Of a stretch of 57,746 nucleotides of DNA, positions 8,211 through 16,644 are shown one piece after another (the stretch's first letter is position 1; every line of letters starts with the position of its first letter). This stretch comes from Caryophanales bacterium (GTDB lineage Bacteria > Bacillota > Bacilli > Bacillales > Bacillaceae_J): the NCBI GenBank assembly GCA_012840465.1, contig DULJ01000076.1, positions 1 to 57,746 of the forward strand, given 5' to 3'. The notes below the pieces were generated by a model that was not told the DNA's origin, ran no database searches, and saw only the letters and a list, made by a program, of their open reading frames with translations. A program made the translations under genes and the position numbers.

Positions 8211-8325
8211 ATGCCTTATGTAAATATTAAAATAACAAATGAGGGAGTAACCTCAGAACAAAAAAACAGCTAATTGGGGCATTGGTGGGGAACAAGTTAC
8301 TGATCGTAGAAAAAGAGGACAGTAA
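8211..8325 (+). pseudogene. Internally deleted 4-oxalocrotonate tautomerase
   Basis: The first 18 codons from ATG 8211 read MPYVNIKITNEGVTSEQK, the N-terminus of a 4-OT family tautomerase including the catalytic Pro1. The last ~19 codons, in another frame, read NWGIGGEQVTDRRKRGQ and end at 8325. This matches the family C-terminus with the conserved Trp and Gly-rich hairpin. About 25 codons in the middle are missing and the frame is shifted, so no active enzyme can be made. Confidence 0.8.
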
Positions 8326-8350
8326 CAAATAATTATATGTATAAAGACAA

Positions 8351-8398
8351 AGCACCCAGCGACTCGTAAACTTCGCTGAACGGGTGCTTCCGCTTTTC
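8351..8398. repeat. Short REP-like palindrome / terminator
   Basis: AGCACCC and GGGTGCT arms enclose AGCG / CGCT and are followed by TCCGCTTTTCT. The GGGTGCTTCCGCTTTTCT end recurs in related form at 18435 and 47311, so this is one member of a dispersed family. It sits directly beyond the formate dehydrogenase stop and could end that transcript. Confidence 0.6.
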
Positions 8399-8401
8399 TA
8401 A

Positions 8402-10465
8402 TTAATCCAAGGCTTTAATTTTTACTGCACAAGCTTTAAATTCTGCTGTACCTGAGATAGGGTCAAATTCATTGATTGTTAGGATGTTTGTCGGAACATC
8501 GCTCCAGTGGAAGCTCATAAACACTAAGCCTGGTACGACTTGTTCGGTAATTTTTACTTTTACCTTTAATGAGCCGCGACGAGATGAAACTTCGACGACT
8601 TCACCATCAACAATGCCTAGTTTCGCCGCATCCTCTGGGTGGATATCCACAGTTTCTTCAGTTTGCTTAATTTTAACATTATCAGGATAATACTTGGTTT
8701 GTGTATGCGTATTATACGATTCATAACGACGTCCTGTTGTTAATGTAAATGGATAATCCTCATTCGGGCTTTCAATAGGTGCTGTATAATCAACGGGAAC
8801 AAATGATGCCTTTTTGCCCTCTACAATATTTTCTTCATGCAAATGGCCGTGAAGGATGAATGTTCCAGGATGATCCTCTGTCGGACAAGGATAGTGCAAG
8901 GAATATTCCTGATCAAGACGAGCATAGGAGATGCCGCCATATTGCTCATGGGCTAAAATCCGCAATTCATTCCAGATTTGTTCGCTAGATTCATAGCTCA
9001 TTTCGTATCCCATTAAAGTTGATAATTCACAAAGAATCTGCCAATCTTCCTTAACATTTGGATGTGACTCCACGGCTGTACGAACTCTTTGGATGCGGCG
9101 ATCCGTATTCGTATAAGTGCCGTCAACTTCACCCCATGAACGCGCAGGGAGTACAACATCTGCCAACTGGGCCGTTTCAGTAAGGAAAATATCTTGAACA
9201 ACTAATAAATCTAGTTTCTTTAAGAGCTTTTCAGTGTGTGACATATGAACATCAGCCATTAATGGGTTTTCACCGATCACGTATAAGGCCTTAACATCCC
9301 CGTTTTCCATTTTTTCAAATGTACGTGTTTGGGTATCGCCTGATTGCCCATCAATTGTAACATTCCAAGCTTCTTCATAACGTCTGCGATATTCGTTGTT
9401 CGTAATTGGAAATGGACCTGGAAGCTGATTTGGCAAGCAACCCATGTCGCCTGCACCTTGGACATTATTTTGTCCGCGAAGCGGCATAATACCATTTCCT
9501 TTTTTGCCGATATGACCAGTTAAAAGGGCCAGGTTGGCAATGTCAAATACGTTATTAACACCACAATGATGCTCCGTAATTCCTAATGTGTAGGCGATCA
9601 TTGCATTCTTGGCTGTCGCATAAATTCTTGCTGTCTCCTCAATTTCCAAAGGAGTAAGGCCAGTAATCGTTGCAGCATATTCGGGTGTATATAACTCGAC
9701 TTGTTTTTGTAATTTATCAAGTTCAAGTGTAACTCTTTTGATATACGCCTCATCATATAGCTTTTCTTTTAAAATGACATGAATCATTGCATTCATTAAA
9801 GCGATATCGGATCCAACATTGATTTGCAAATGGCGGTCCGCCACTTTCACCATGTCAATTTTTCGAGGGTCGATCACAATAATTTTCAAGCCGTTTTTGG
9901 CGGCTTTTTTCATCCGGTTTGAAATAATAGGATGGGCTTCGGTTGTGTTAGATCCCATTAGTAGCAATACATCTGCTTCATCAAAGTCTTCCAGCGTACT
10001 TGTTGGAGAACCATCACCAAATACAGTTGCCAGACCGGCAACGCTTGGTGCGTGTCAAGTACGGTTGCAGCCATCAATATTATTGCTGCCAATCACTGCT
10101 CTCATAAATTTTTGTGTTACATAATTTGATTCATTTGTTGTACGTGCACAAGCAAACATCGAGATAGCTGTTGGCCCGAATTGCTTTTTAATACTTGATA
10201 GTTTGTCAGCGATGAATTGGAGTGCTTCCTCCCAGGTTGCTTCTACTAGTTTACCAGCTTTACGAAGGAGAGGAGTGGTTAGTCTATCTTCCGCATGTAC
10301 ATATTTATATGCAAAAGCTCCCTTTACACATGTTTGCCCTTTATTTACCGGAGCGTTTTTATCACCACGGACTTTACGGATTTGATTATCCTTAACTTCA
10401 AGAATTAATCCACATCCTGTTCCGCAGTAACCGCAAATCGTACGGACTTCCTTTACATTCTCCAT
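8402..10465 (-). CDS. fdhF: Formate dehydrogenase H-like molybdopterin enzyme with predicted selenocysteine at residue 137
   Basis: I read one 687-residue protein across an in-frame TGA at 10055-10057. It oxidises formate to CO2 at a bis-molybdopterin site. The N-terminus carries the 4Fe-4S ligands CGYCGTGCGL and CVKG. The TGA falls in CNRT-x-HAPSVAGL, the position that is selenocysteine in E. coli FdhF and cysteine in other homologues. The His-Ala-Pro following it and the rest of the molybdopterin domain are intact (MGSNTTEAHP, GENPLMADVH, LPARSWGEVDGTYTNTDRR, TTGRRYESYNTHTQT). Both halves are in the same frame, with no other defect. The bases after TGA form a SECIS-like hairpin (separate entry). 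A simple TGC-to-TGA nonsense mutation is the alternative. No N-terminal ferredoxin extension is present. Confidence 0.85.
10020..10057 (-). promoter_or_regulatory. SECIS-like hairpin for UGA recoding
   Basis: On the coding (minus) strand, starting at the UGA, bases 16-32 read GUUGCC-GGUCU-GGCAAC, a perfect 6-bp stem with a 5-base apical loop. Bases 16-20 and 22-27 are identical to the same positions of the E. coli fdhF element, including U17 and the loop G23-U24 that SelB is known to recognise. Placement immediately 3' of UGA is as expected for a bacterial SECIS. Confidence 0.8.
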
Positions 10466-10561
10466 AGTTTGCCTCCTATTCTCATATATTAATTTAATTT
10501 TAACAGATTGCCGAATAAGCTACGAGGGTAAATTGTGCAAAATTTTAATCGCAAATCATAC

Positions 10562-10591
10562 ACATAAATCGAGTTGTGATGAAGCATAATA
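10562..10591 (+). promoter_or_regulatory. Possible forespore (sigma-F/G) promoter
   Basis: ACATA at 10562-10566, 18 bases, then CATAATA at 10585-10591, upstream of the DUF3892 gene. The -10 fits the CATNNTA pattern of forespore sigma factors and the -35 fits in four of five positions. The call is made by eye and is tentative. Confidence 0.35.
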
Positions 10592-10613
10592 AAGTTACGG
10601 AGGTGGTATACAT

Positions 10614-10928
10614 ATGGACACAAAAAACTATGAACAAATCTATAATGAATACAAAAAAGAAAGTAAGGAACAGGCGAATATAGAAGTAACCAATATAGAC
10701 AATACTGGAAAAGACGTAATTAAGGCTGTCAAGAAAAATGATGACGGAGATATTATTGCCTTTCGAATGGAAAGTGGTCGGGATTTAGATTATGTAATGG
10801 CATTGAATGAGGCAAAAGAGGGGAAAATCGCCCATGTTGATGTTTTCCATAAATATGGGCGAGATCTTATTAGAAGTGAACCAGACGGTATAAAAGAAAA
10901 CAATCTTGATAATTTGCCTGCATTTTAG
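10614..10928 (+). CDS. DUF3892 family small protein
   Basis: A 104-residue soluble protein. GGAGGTGG at 10599-10606 precedes the ATG. The central part, from DVIKAVKKNDDGDIIAFRM to YVMALNEAKEGKIAHVDV, matches the DUF3892 pattern of a short beta-rich domain found in Bacillus and usually of unknown role. A forespore-type promoter candidate lies just upstream. The next small gene starts 18 bases downstream on the same strand, so the two may form an operon. Confidence 0.8.
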   Translation: MDTKNYEQIYNEYKKESKEQANIEVTNIDNTGKDVIKAVKKNDDGDIIAFRMESGRDLDYVMALNEAKEGKIAHVDVFHKYGRDLIRSEPDGIKENNLDNLPAF

Positions 10929-10946
10929 AAGAAGTGAGGTGTTAAT

Positions 10947-11132
10947 ATGGGCTTTTTTAGTAATTGGCAAATGTCTAGAATGGCTAAATATGAAGAAAGA
11001 AATATGTGTCCGGATTGTAAGGGAAAAGGGATTCACTACTTTGCTGGCACAGAATTCTATTTTGGTGAACCCCTTCAATGCTGTGGTTGTAACGGTACCG
11101 GTCTGTACAGTGAATGGGTTACAAATAGCTGA
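10947..11132 (+). CDS. Small cysteine-rich zinc-finger-like protein
   Basis: A 61-residue protein with paired DnaJ-type cysteine motifs, CPDCKGKG and CCGCNGTG, separated by ~24 residues. This suggests one zinc site as in a single DnaJ central-domain finger. A GAAGTGAGGTG ribosome binding site lies before the ATG. It follows the DUF3892 gene closely and a terminator hairpin follows it. No named family is recognised. Confidence 0.75.
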   Translation: MGFFSNWQMSRMAKYEERNMCPDCKGKGIHYFAGTEFYFGEPLQCCGCNGTGLYSEWVTNS

Positions 11133-11143
11133 CAAATAGGAAA

Positions 11144-11176
11144 GGCTGTCTTACATTAACAAGGCAGCCGTTTCTA
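11144..11176. terminator. Terminator between convergent genes
   Basis: GGCTGTCTT / AAGGCAGCC arms followed by a T-rich tail. It overlaps the end of the minus-strand lipoprotein gene and can end both transcripts. Confidence 0.65.
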
Positions 11177-11623
11177 TTTATATTGACTATTAATTTCTTC
11201 ATAATATTGATTTAAATCGTGTTTGGCCAGTTCTGTTTGTTTATAACCCTCTGTTGTTTTTTGACCATCCCAGTTTTTCATCCCATCGATTTGCAACTGT
11301 AGCCCACCAGTATACTGAATAAGTGCAGCTTCATATCTTATTCTATATTCTGTTAATCTATTATTTTCGAATTTTATTGCTTTTATAGCTTCGACAACTT
11401 TATTGGCTTCACTGTTTGCGGTCTCCATCATTTCAATGGCTTCCGCTAATTCATCACTTTTTTGAAATTCAATAAGCAATAAATCAAGTTCTTCTATTAG
11501 TTGATTTACTTTAAGCATTTGTTGATGAAGGTTATTGACTGAGACCTTGTCAAGGTTAGACAAGGTTTGGTGATTGCATCCAAGTAGAAAAATTATGATT
11601 AAAAAACTGAAAACAAATCTCAT
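11174..11623 (-). CDS. Putative lipoprotein with helical C-terminal domain
   Basis: A 149-residue protein starting at ATG 11621-11623 behind AAAGGTGG at 11631-11639. The signal peptide MRFVFSFLIIIFLLGC ends in a lipobox (LLGC, Cys16), so the mature protein is lipid-anchored outside the membrane. The rest is almost entirely predicted helix with heptad-like spacing (VNQLIEELDLLLIEFQK, EAIEMMETANSEANKVVEA), suggesting a coiled coil. A longer in-frame start upstream would bury the lipobox and is rejected. The function is unknown. Confidence 0.8.
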   Translation of the reverse strand: MRFVFSFLIIIFLLGCNHQTLSNLDKVSVNNLHQQMLKVNQLIEELDLLLIEFQKSDELAEAIEMMETANSEANKVVEAIKAIKFENNRLTEYRIRYEAALIQYTGGLQLQIDGMKNWDGQKTTEGYKQTELAKHDLNQYYEEINSQYK

Positions 11624-11699
11624 GCTATGGACCACCTTTACACAAAGTAGTAACAATGTATTATATGAGACTTGTCCGCGAAAGTATTCTAGAAAAAAA

Positions 11700-11728
11700 C
11701 AGGAATCTCTACTAAATTGAGATTCCTG
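11700..11728. terminator. Terminator between PFL gene and lipoprotein gene
   Basis: CAGGAATCTC / GAGATTCCTG perfect 10-bp stem with a short loop. It lies upstream of the lipoprotein start and beyond the PFL gene stop, so it most likely terminates the PFL transcript. Confidence 0.7.
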
Positions 11729-11767
11729 TACGCCCCTGCCAAGGAACTGTATGTTAACATATCCTTT

Positions 11768-13135
11768 TTAGTTAATCAACGCCTGAAGTGGTGCTGGAAT
11801 CCGGCCCCCGCGTTTAATCAGTTTTTCAGAGCTAAAAGCATTAACACCAATAACAGGTGCTCGACCAAGAAGTCCGCCAAACTCAACCATTTCGCCTTCT
11901 GCCATACCCGGAACCGGGATCACGCGTACAGCCGTTGTTTTCTTATTAATCATTCCGATCGCGGCCTCGTCAGCAATCATGGCGGCAATTGTTTCAGGTG
12001 ATGCATCGCCTGAAATAGCGATCATATCAAGGCCTACAGAGCACACACATGTCATGGCTTCAAGCTTTGACAATGTTAGGGCACCATCAACGACCCCTTT
12101 GATCATACCGTTATCCTCACTGACAGGGATAAACGCACCACTTAAGCCACCAACATAGGAACTTGCCATTGCGCCGCCTTTTTTTACGGCATCATTCATT
12201 AGCGCCAGAGCAGCAATTGTTCCATGCGTTCCAACTCGTTCTAACCCAATTTCTTCTAGAATTTCGGCAACACTATCATTCATTGCATTAGTTGGAGCTA
12301 ATGATAAATCCATAATACCAAATGGCACATTAAGACGCTCAGCCACAACCCGCCCAATTAATTCCCCTGCACGGGTTATTTTAAAAGCAGTTCGTTTAAT
12401 AACATCTGATACTTGCCCAAGATCTGCTTCAGGGTAGCGTTTCAACGCATTTAAGACTACACCCGGTCCGCTAACCCCTACATTTATGACAACTTCACCT
12501 TCACCAGCACCGTGGAATGCTCCGGCCATAAACGGATTATCCTCAACCGGATTGCAAAATACAACAAGCTTTGCACAAGCAAGACCATTTTGGTCTTTTG
12601 TTCGCTCGGCTGCTTCCTTAATGATTTCTCCCATCTGACGAACGGCGTCCATATTAATGCCCGTTCTTGTCGTTGCCACAGAGATGGAGGAACAAACCCG
12701 CTCTGTTACCGTTAAGGCTTCTGGCAGAGCGCCTAATAATGTTTGATCCCCTTTTGTAATTCCCTTATGTACGAGGGCGGAATAACCTCCAATGAAATCA
12801 ACACCAAGCTGGTGGGCAGCCTTATCAAGTGTTCTAGCTAGTTCAACAGCTTGTTCCACTGTGGCATTTCCAAGAAGTTCAGCGATTGGAGTAATCGAAA
12901 TCCTTTTATTAATAATCGGGATTCCAAACTCTTTACTGACTTGCTCGGCAACCTCTTTTAATCTTGCCGCAAGGGTTGTAATTTTATCAAAAACTTGATT
13001 GTTCATTTTGTCAAAATCGGAATCGGCACAATCCTTTAAACTAATCCCCATTGTAACTGTACGAATATCCAAATTTTCCATTTGGACCATCCGAATCGTT
13101 TCAATCATTTCATCAATTGCAATATTCATTTTCAT
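11768..13135 (-). CDS. PFL family (UPF0210, DUF711) protein
   Basis: A 455-residue cytoplasmic protein of the UPF0210/PFL family. Matching stretches include [66 protein letters not shown] and [21 protein letters not shown]. The family has a glycyl-radical-enzyme-like fold, but its reaction is not established. It is encoded immediately after the ACT-domain gene on the same strand, a pairing widely conserved in Firmicutes, so the ACT protein probably acts as its regulatory partner. AAGGAGAG upstream supports the start; an ATG six bases inside is equally possible. A collapsed copy of the repeat element lies between the two genes. Confidence 0.9.
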   Translation of the reverse strand: MKMNIAIDEMIETIRMVQMENLDIRTVTMGISLKDCADSDFDKMNNQVFDKITTLAARLKEVAEQVSKEFGIPIINKRISITPIAELLGNATVEQAVELARTLDKAAHQLGVDFIGGYSALVHKGITKGDQTLLGALPEALTVTERVCSSISVATTRTGINMDAVRQMGEIIKEAAERTKDQNGLACAKLVVFCNPVEDNPFMAGAFHGAGEGEVVINVGVSGPGVVLNALKRYPEADLGQVSDVIKRTAFKITRAGELIGRVVAERLNVPFGIMDLSLAPTNAMNDSVAEILEEIGLERVGTHGTIAALALMNDAVKKGGAMASSYVGGLSGAFIPVSEDNGMIKGVVDGALTLSKLEAMTCVCSVGLDMIAISGDASPETIAAMIADEAAIGMINKKTTAVRVIPVPGMAEGEMVEFGGLLGRAPVIGVNAFSSEKLIKRGGRIPAPLQALIN

Positions 13136-13151
13136 AAGATTTCTCTCCTTA

Positions 13152-13203
13152 TCAAATACGCCTTGGCGTATTTGCGTGCAGATTTCTGCTGAATGAAGTT
13201 AAA
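13152..13203 (-). repeat. Collapsed copy of the 196-bp repeat (copy B, both ends only)
   Basis: Read on the minus strand it starts ATTTAACTTCATTCAGCAGAAAT and goes straight into CGCAAATACGCCAAGGCGTATTTGAT, the opposite end of the full element; about 145 internal bases are missing. Its TAA is the stop codon of the ACT-domain gene. Confidence 0.8.
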
Positions 13204-13483
13204 TACGATGCATGGCTTGGAAAATTTCTTCTAGTTGTATATTAATTTTTAATCCCATTTCTTTACTGATTCCATCAAATTTTTGTTGAAGGGAATCTAG
13301 ATTCTCTATTCCGGATACATCTACAAGCATCATCATTGTAAAAAAGTCTTGAAGAATGGTTTGGCTGATATCAAGAATATTTACATTATTATCGGCTAGT
13401 ACATTTGTTACTCTTGCAATTATTCCAACTTGGTCTTTACCAATTACACTTACTACTGCACGTCTGTTTGTCATCTCAATCAC
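13199..13483 (-). CDS. ACT domain-containing protein (UPF0237)
   Basis: A 94-residue protein that is essentially one ACT domain: RAVVSVIGKDQVGIIARVTN, NVNILDISQTILQDFFTMM. UPF0237 proteins are small amino-acid-sensing ACT modules that accompany UPF0210 proteins, as here. The last codons CGT-ATT-TAA are followed directly by repeat element sequence, so the stop codon, and possibly the final residue, is provided by the element. It is the first gene of the two-gene unit. Confidence 0.9.
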   Translation of the reverse strand: MIEMTNRRAVVSVIGKDQVGIIARVTNVLADNNVNILDISQTILQDFFTMMMLVDVSGIENLDSLQQKFDGISKEMGLKINIQLEEIFQAMHRI

Positions 13484-13587
13484 CTCATACTTTTTATTTT
13501 ATCATTACCAATTTCTACAGGTTTCGTCAATATTTAATTTTGTTTTTTGGTATAATGAAAGAATTGACAGAATATTGGGGGCATTAA

Positions 13588-14361
13588 ATGATGATTTCAT
13601 TAAAAAATGTATCTAAAGTATTAGATGAAAAACAAGTTTTAAAAAACATAAATTGGGATATACATACCGGTGAAAATTGGGTATTGTTTGGTTTAAATGG
13701 TTCCGGAAAAACAACACTTCTTTCTATCATCACTGGTTACCTTTGGACTTCTTCCGGGCAAGTAACGGTGTTAGGAAAGGAGTTTGGCAAGTATCCTTTG
13801 TATGAACTTCGAAAGCAAATTGGCGTTGTAAGTTCCTCTATTGATTATTTGATGCCTGGTTATGATTATGCAGAGAATATCGTATTAAGTGGGAAATATG
13901 CTTCATTTGGTTTGCATAAGGATCCCAATCAGAATGATATTGATTTTGCTTTATCCATTATGGAGCGTTTCTGTTGCACAGACCTGATTCATCGAACGTT
14001 TGAAACTTTATCTCAAGGTCAAAAACAAAAGGTAATGATCATGCGGGCTTTAATGGCAAAGCCAAAATTATTAATTTTAGATGAACCCTGTGCAGGATTA
14101 GATGTACTTGCTCGTGAGCAGTTATTGGAGTTTATAAATGCCCTTGGAGAGGACCCTAAAGCGCCGTCTATGCTTTATGTAACCCATCATGTCGAAGAGA
14201 TTTTGCCTACATTCAAATATATTACATTACTTCGTGATGGGCAAATATATGCAAAAGGATCCATAAATAATATATTAACTGATCAGATGCTTAGTGACTT
14301 TCTCGGTAGGGACGTGAAGATTGACCAATTCAATCAGCGTAATTATCTAAAATTTACTTAA
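13588..14361 (+). CDS. ylmA: ABC transporter ATP-binding protein, YlmA-like
   Basis: A 257-residue ATPase with Walker A FGLNGSGKTTLL, Q-loop region, signature LSQGQKQKV, Walker B LLILDEPCAG and H-loop YVTHHVEEI. It resembles B. subtilis YlmA and the molybdate/iron-type single ATPases (ModF-like) that occur without an adjacent permease; none is present here. Two consecutive ATGs (13588, 13591) are possible starts and the RBS is weak. The role in transport or in another process such as translation or repair is unclear. Confidence 0.85.
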   Translation: MMISLKNVSKVLDEKQVLKNINWDIHTGENWVLFGLNGSGKTTLLSIITGYLWTSSGQVTVLGKEFGKYPLYELRKQIGVVSSSIDYLMPGYDYAENIVLSGKYASFGLHKDPNQNDIDFALSIMERFCCTDLIHRTFETLSQGQKQKVMIMRALMAKPKLLILDEPCAGLDVLAREQLLEFINALGEDPKAPSMLYVTHHVEEILPTFKYITLLRDGQIYAKGSINNILTDQMLSDFLGRDVKIDQFNQRNYLKFT

Positions 14362-14439
14362 CCCCATTTATTTACAATTATATTTATTTAGAAGTGGAAG
14401 ATAATAATATTGATTTTCAAAAAAAGGGGGTTATTATTT

Positions 14440-14649
14440 ATGACTGTAGGTACACAAGTGAAACAAGCGCTTGCCAGCTTAAAAAGTGCACAAGCTGATT
14501 TTGAAACATTTGCTCTTGAAACACAGGATAAGGCAGCTAAACAACTTTATGGCAACTGCGCCACAACAGCAAAAGGAATGATCCAGCAACTGGAGCAACG
14601 AGTCGAACAAATTGAACAGGAAGAGCCGGAATTCCAAGGTTATCAATAA
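14440..14649 (+). CDS. DUF1657 protein (spore-membrane associated)
   Basis: A 69-residue protein. AAGGGGG before the ATG at 14440 fixes the start (an upstream ATT extension is not used). The whole protein is the DUF1657 domain: VKQALASLKSAQADFETFAL, TQDKAAKQLY, IQQLEQRVEQIEQEEPEFQG. In spore formers this family is encoded in spoVA-type operons beside DUF421 proteins. The C-terminal domain of the membrane protein at 15332-16195 repeats the same motif (ETFALQTNDKAAKEMY), which ties the two genes together. A terminator follows directly. Confidence 0.9.
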   Translation: MTVGTQVKQALASLKSAQADFETFALETQDKAAKQLYGNCATTAKGMIQQLEQRVEQIEQEEPEFQGYQ

Positions 14650-14658
14650 TAAGTAGTC

Positions 14659-14703
14659 AAGGCTGTCTCTGAAAAGTATGATTTATCTGAGACAGCCTTT
14701 TTG
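14659..14703 (+). terminator. Rho-independent terminator of the DUF1657 gene
   Basis: AAGGCTGTCTC / GAGACAGCCTT 11-bp stem followed by TTTTT. Confidence 0.85.
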
Positions 14704-14716
14704 CGCAACTTATTTT

Positions 14717-15064
14717 TTACCAAAAGTAAATAGCTTTAATATAATCCTGAATTACCACAACATTAGTTTTTGCTTGCAATTGATCCTGTTCCTCGATTGA
14801 CATTTGCAGCTTGGATAATTCTTGTTGTAAATAGCTGTATTCTGCTTCGTTTCCTAATAATTGATATTTCCATTTATTTTTTTTATAAAGATCTTTAATC
14901 GCCTTCGCTTCATCCTCAGCCTTTTTCCATTGTGAATGAGTGATTAAACCCATAATTTCTTCGGATTTTTTGTATATTGGTTTGTTTTTTATTTTTTTAT
15001 CGGAGCATCCCAATAACATAAAAAAACAAGTGCCAATAACAACGAATTTTGAAATAACTTTCAT
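14717..15064 (-). CDS. DUF4363 lipoprotein
   Basis: A 115-residue lipoprotein starting at ATG 15062-15064, with GGAGGG at 15069-15073. The signal peptide ends in MLLGC (Cys20). The mature part shows the DUF4363 pattern: SQWKKAEDEAKAIKDLYKKN, WKYQLLGNEAEYSYLQQELS, DQLQAKTNVVVIQDYIKAI. DUF4363 genes are commonly adjacent to DUF421 genes, as in this cluster, which supports a shared role at the spore or cell membrane. It is transcribed divergently from the 2Duf gene. Confidence 0.85.
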   Translation of the reverse strand: MKVISKFVVIGTCFFMLLGCSDKKIKNKPIYKKSEEIMGLITHSQWKKAEDEAKAIKDLYKKNKWKYQLLGNEAEYSYLQQELSKLQMSIEEQDQLQAKTNVVVIQDYIKAIYFW

Positions 15065-15119
15065 AATGCCCTCCAATAAGTATCTTTTTCATTATTTTGT
15101 CCCATAATGAAAAAAGATA

Positions 15120-15314
15120 TTAACTTCATTCAGCAGAAGTCTCCCACATCCATAAGTGGTGAGATGAAAGCAAGTTAGTATTTTAAATTCAGTGGGGGTA
15201 CAAACCCCTGCTGAATAAAGTTAAAGCCTCCGGCGGATGCCACAGATTTTAAAAGGTAGCTTTTCGAGCAAGCTCGAAAAAATCTGGGCGCAAATACGCC
15301 AAGGCGAATTTGAT
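15120..15314 (+). repeat. Full copy of the 196-bp repeat (copy C)
   Basis: Begins TTAACTTCATTCAGCAGAAGT, carries the internal inverted end CTGCTGAATAAAGTTAAAG, a TTCGAGCAAGCTCGAA hairpin, and ends CGCCAAGGCGAATTTGAT. It lies between the DUF4363 gene and the 2Duf gene and stops 17 bases before the 2Duf start codon. Confidence 0.92.
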
Positions 15315-15331
15315 AGAGGATGGAGATTACA

Positions 15332-16195
15332 ATGGCTGAAATTGAAGTAATACTAGTTCGTTCTATCGCTTCCTTTATTATTATATTTATTCTTGCGAGA
15401 ATCTTAGGGAAAGCGCAACTTTCGCAGTTAACTTTTTTTGATTATATTATTGGTATTACAATAGGGGATATGGCTACTGCTGTGGCGATCGACTCTTCAA
15501 TAGAATTTTTAAATGGAATTGTTGGATTATTAGTATATACATCTTTTTCGCTCATCATTGGCTTTGGTGCGATAAAGTCCCTTAAATTTAGAAAAATAGT
15601 GGAAGGAAGTCCAACGATCCTTATAGAAGAGGGAAAGCTTTTGGAGAAAAACCTCAAAAAAAGTAAATTGACCTATAATGATCTCATGGTAGGTTTAAGG
15701 TCGAAAAATGCTTTTAAATTATCTGAAGTTCAACTGGCTGTACTAGAGACAGACGGGAGTATAAGTGTAATGAAAAAAGCGGGATACGAGCCGATAACGG
15801 CTAGTGATTTGAATATGATTACGGAAGAGGAGAATAGACCATCCTTAATCATTATTGATGGGACGCTTATGGAAAAACGTTTGAATTATTTGGGCTATTC
15901 AAAGGAATGGATTCTTGGAAAAGTTATGGAACAAGGGGCAAACTCAATTGAAGACGTATTTTTGGCCCAAATTGACTCCAAGGGAAATGTGTATGTTGAC
16001 TTATTTGATGATCAAATAGAAACACAACAAATAAAACAAAAGCCACTTCTGGCGGCAAGTCTAAGGAAAATTCAGGCTAATTTAGAAACCTTCGCCCTTC
16101 AAACGAATGATAAAGCTGCTAAAGAGATGTATTATAACCAATCTAAAGAACTGCAAAATTTAATCCAAAAAATAAACCCGTATCTTAAAGAATAA
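15332..16195 (+). CDS. 2Duf-type spore membrane protein (DUF421/YetF plus C-terminal DUF1657)
   Basis: A 287-residue protein starting at ATG 15332 behind GAGGATGGAG. Three N-terminal membrane helices (SIASFIIIFILARILGK, FFDYIIGITIGDMATAVA, IVGLLVYTSFSLIIGFGA) are followed by the DUF421/YetF cytoplasmic domain (GSPTILIEEGKLLEKNLKK, RPSLIIIDGTLMEKRLNYLG). Residues ~240-287 are a DUF1657-like domain (LETFALQTNDKAAKEMYYNQ). This is the architecture of 2Duf of the spoVA2mob operon, a protein reported to tighten the spore inner membrane and raise wet-heat resistance. Here it occurs without visible spoVA genes but next to DUF1657 and DUF4363 genes. Function is inferred by homology. Confidence 0.88.
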   Translation: MAEIEVILVRSIASFIIIFILARILGKAQLSQLTFFDYIIGITIGDMATAVAIDSSIEFLNGIVGLLVYTSFSLIIGFGAIKSLKFRKIVEGSPTILIEEGKLLEKNLKKSKLTYNDLMVGLRSKNAFKLSEVQLAVLETDGSISVMKKAGYEPITASDLNMITEEENRPSLIIIDGTLMEKRLNYLGYSKEWILGKVMEQGANSIEDVFLAQIDSKGNVYVDLFDDQIETQQIKQKPLLAASLRKIQANLETFALQTNDKAAKEMYYNQSKELQNLIQKINPYLKE

Positions 16196-16220
16196 AGAAA
16201 TCTCTGAAGGAGGTGAAGAG

Positions 16221-16559
16221 TTGACAGTTTATGTCTACCAAACATTTGAGATGAAGCAAGATAAATTTAAAGAAGGTATTGGAAATTTATCCGAAATTAA
16301 AAAATACCGGAATGAAAACTATGATCATAAGGTTGAAATATTGACGCCTGCTACTGGTAGAGACTTTACATACGCACTCCTTGCTACTTATGATGGGTTA
16401 GCTGAGATGGAGCTGCAGAACAAAAAAATGTTCGATGATGAGGAGTACTTAAAATTAATTGAAGACTTTTTTCTGGAAAACATTATTCAAGGCAGTATGA
16501 ATACTCAGATTTACCGCTCGATGAATGAGAAGGTACAAAATAAAGAAAAGAATGGATGA
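16221..16559 (+). CDS. Hypothetical protein, possible dimeric alpha-beta barrel
   Basis: A 112-residue protein starting at TTG 16221 with a strong AAGGAGGTG 7 bases before it. Alternating strand-helix pattern (VYVYQTFEMKQDKFKEGI, TYALLATYDGLAEMELQNKKM) looks like a ferredoxin-like or NIPSNAP/ABM-type barrel with no identified ligand residues. It begins 25 bases after the 2Duf gene on the same strand and may be in its transcript. Confidence 0.72.
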   Translation: MTVYVYQTFEMKQDKFKEGIGNLSEIKKYRNENYDHKVEILTPATGRDFTYALLATYDGLAEMELQNKKMFDDEEYLKLIEDFFLENIIQGSMNTQIYRSMNEKVQNKEKNG

Positions 16560-16644
16560 AGGATAATTTATCACTTGTTGCCCATATTAAGATTATTGTA
16601 AAAGTAATTATTCGATAAAAATATCATAAAAAGGCGTGTCATTG

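Noticed and set aside
10055..10057. Simple pseudogene explanation for the TGA in formate dehydrogenase
   Set aside because: Not excluded, but the SECIS-like hairpin identical at key positions and the otherwise intact frame make recoding more likely.
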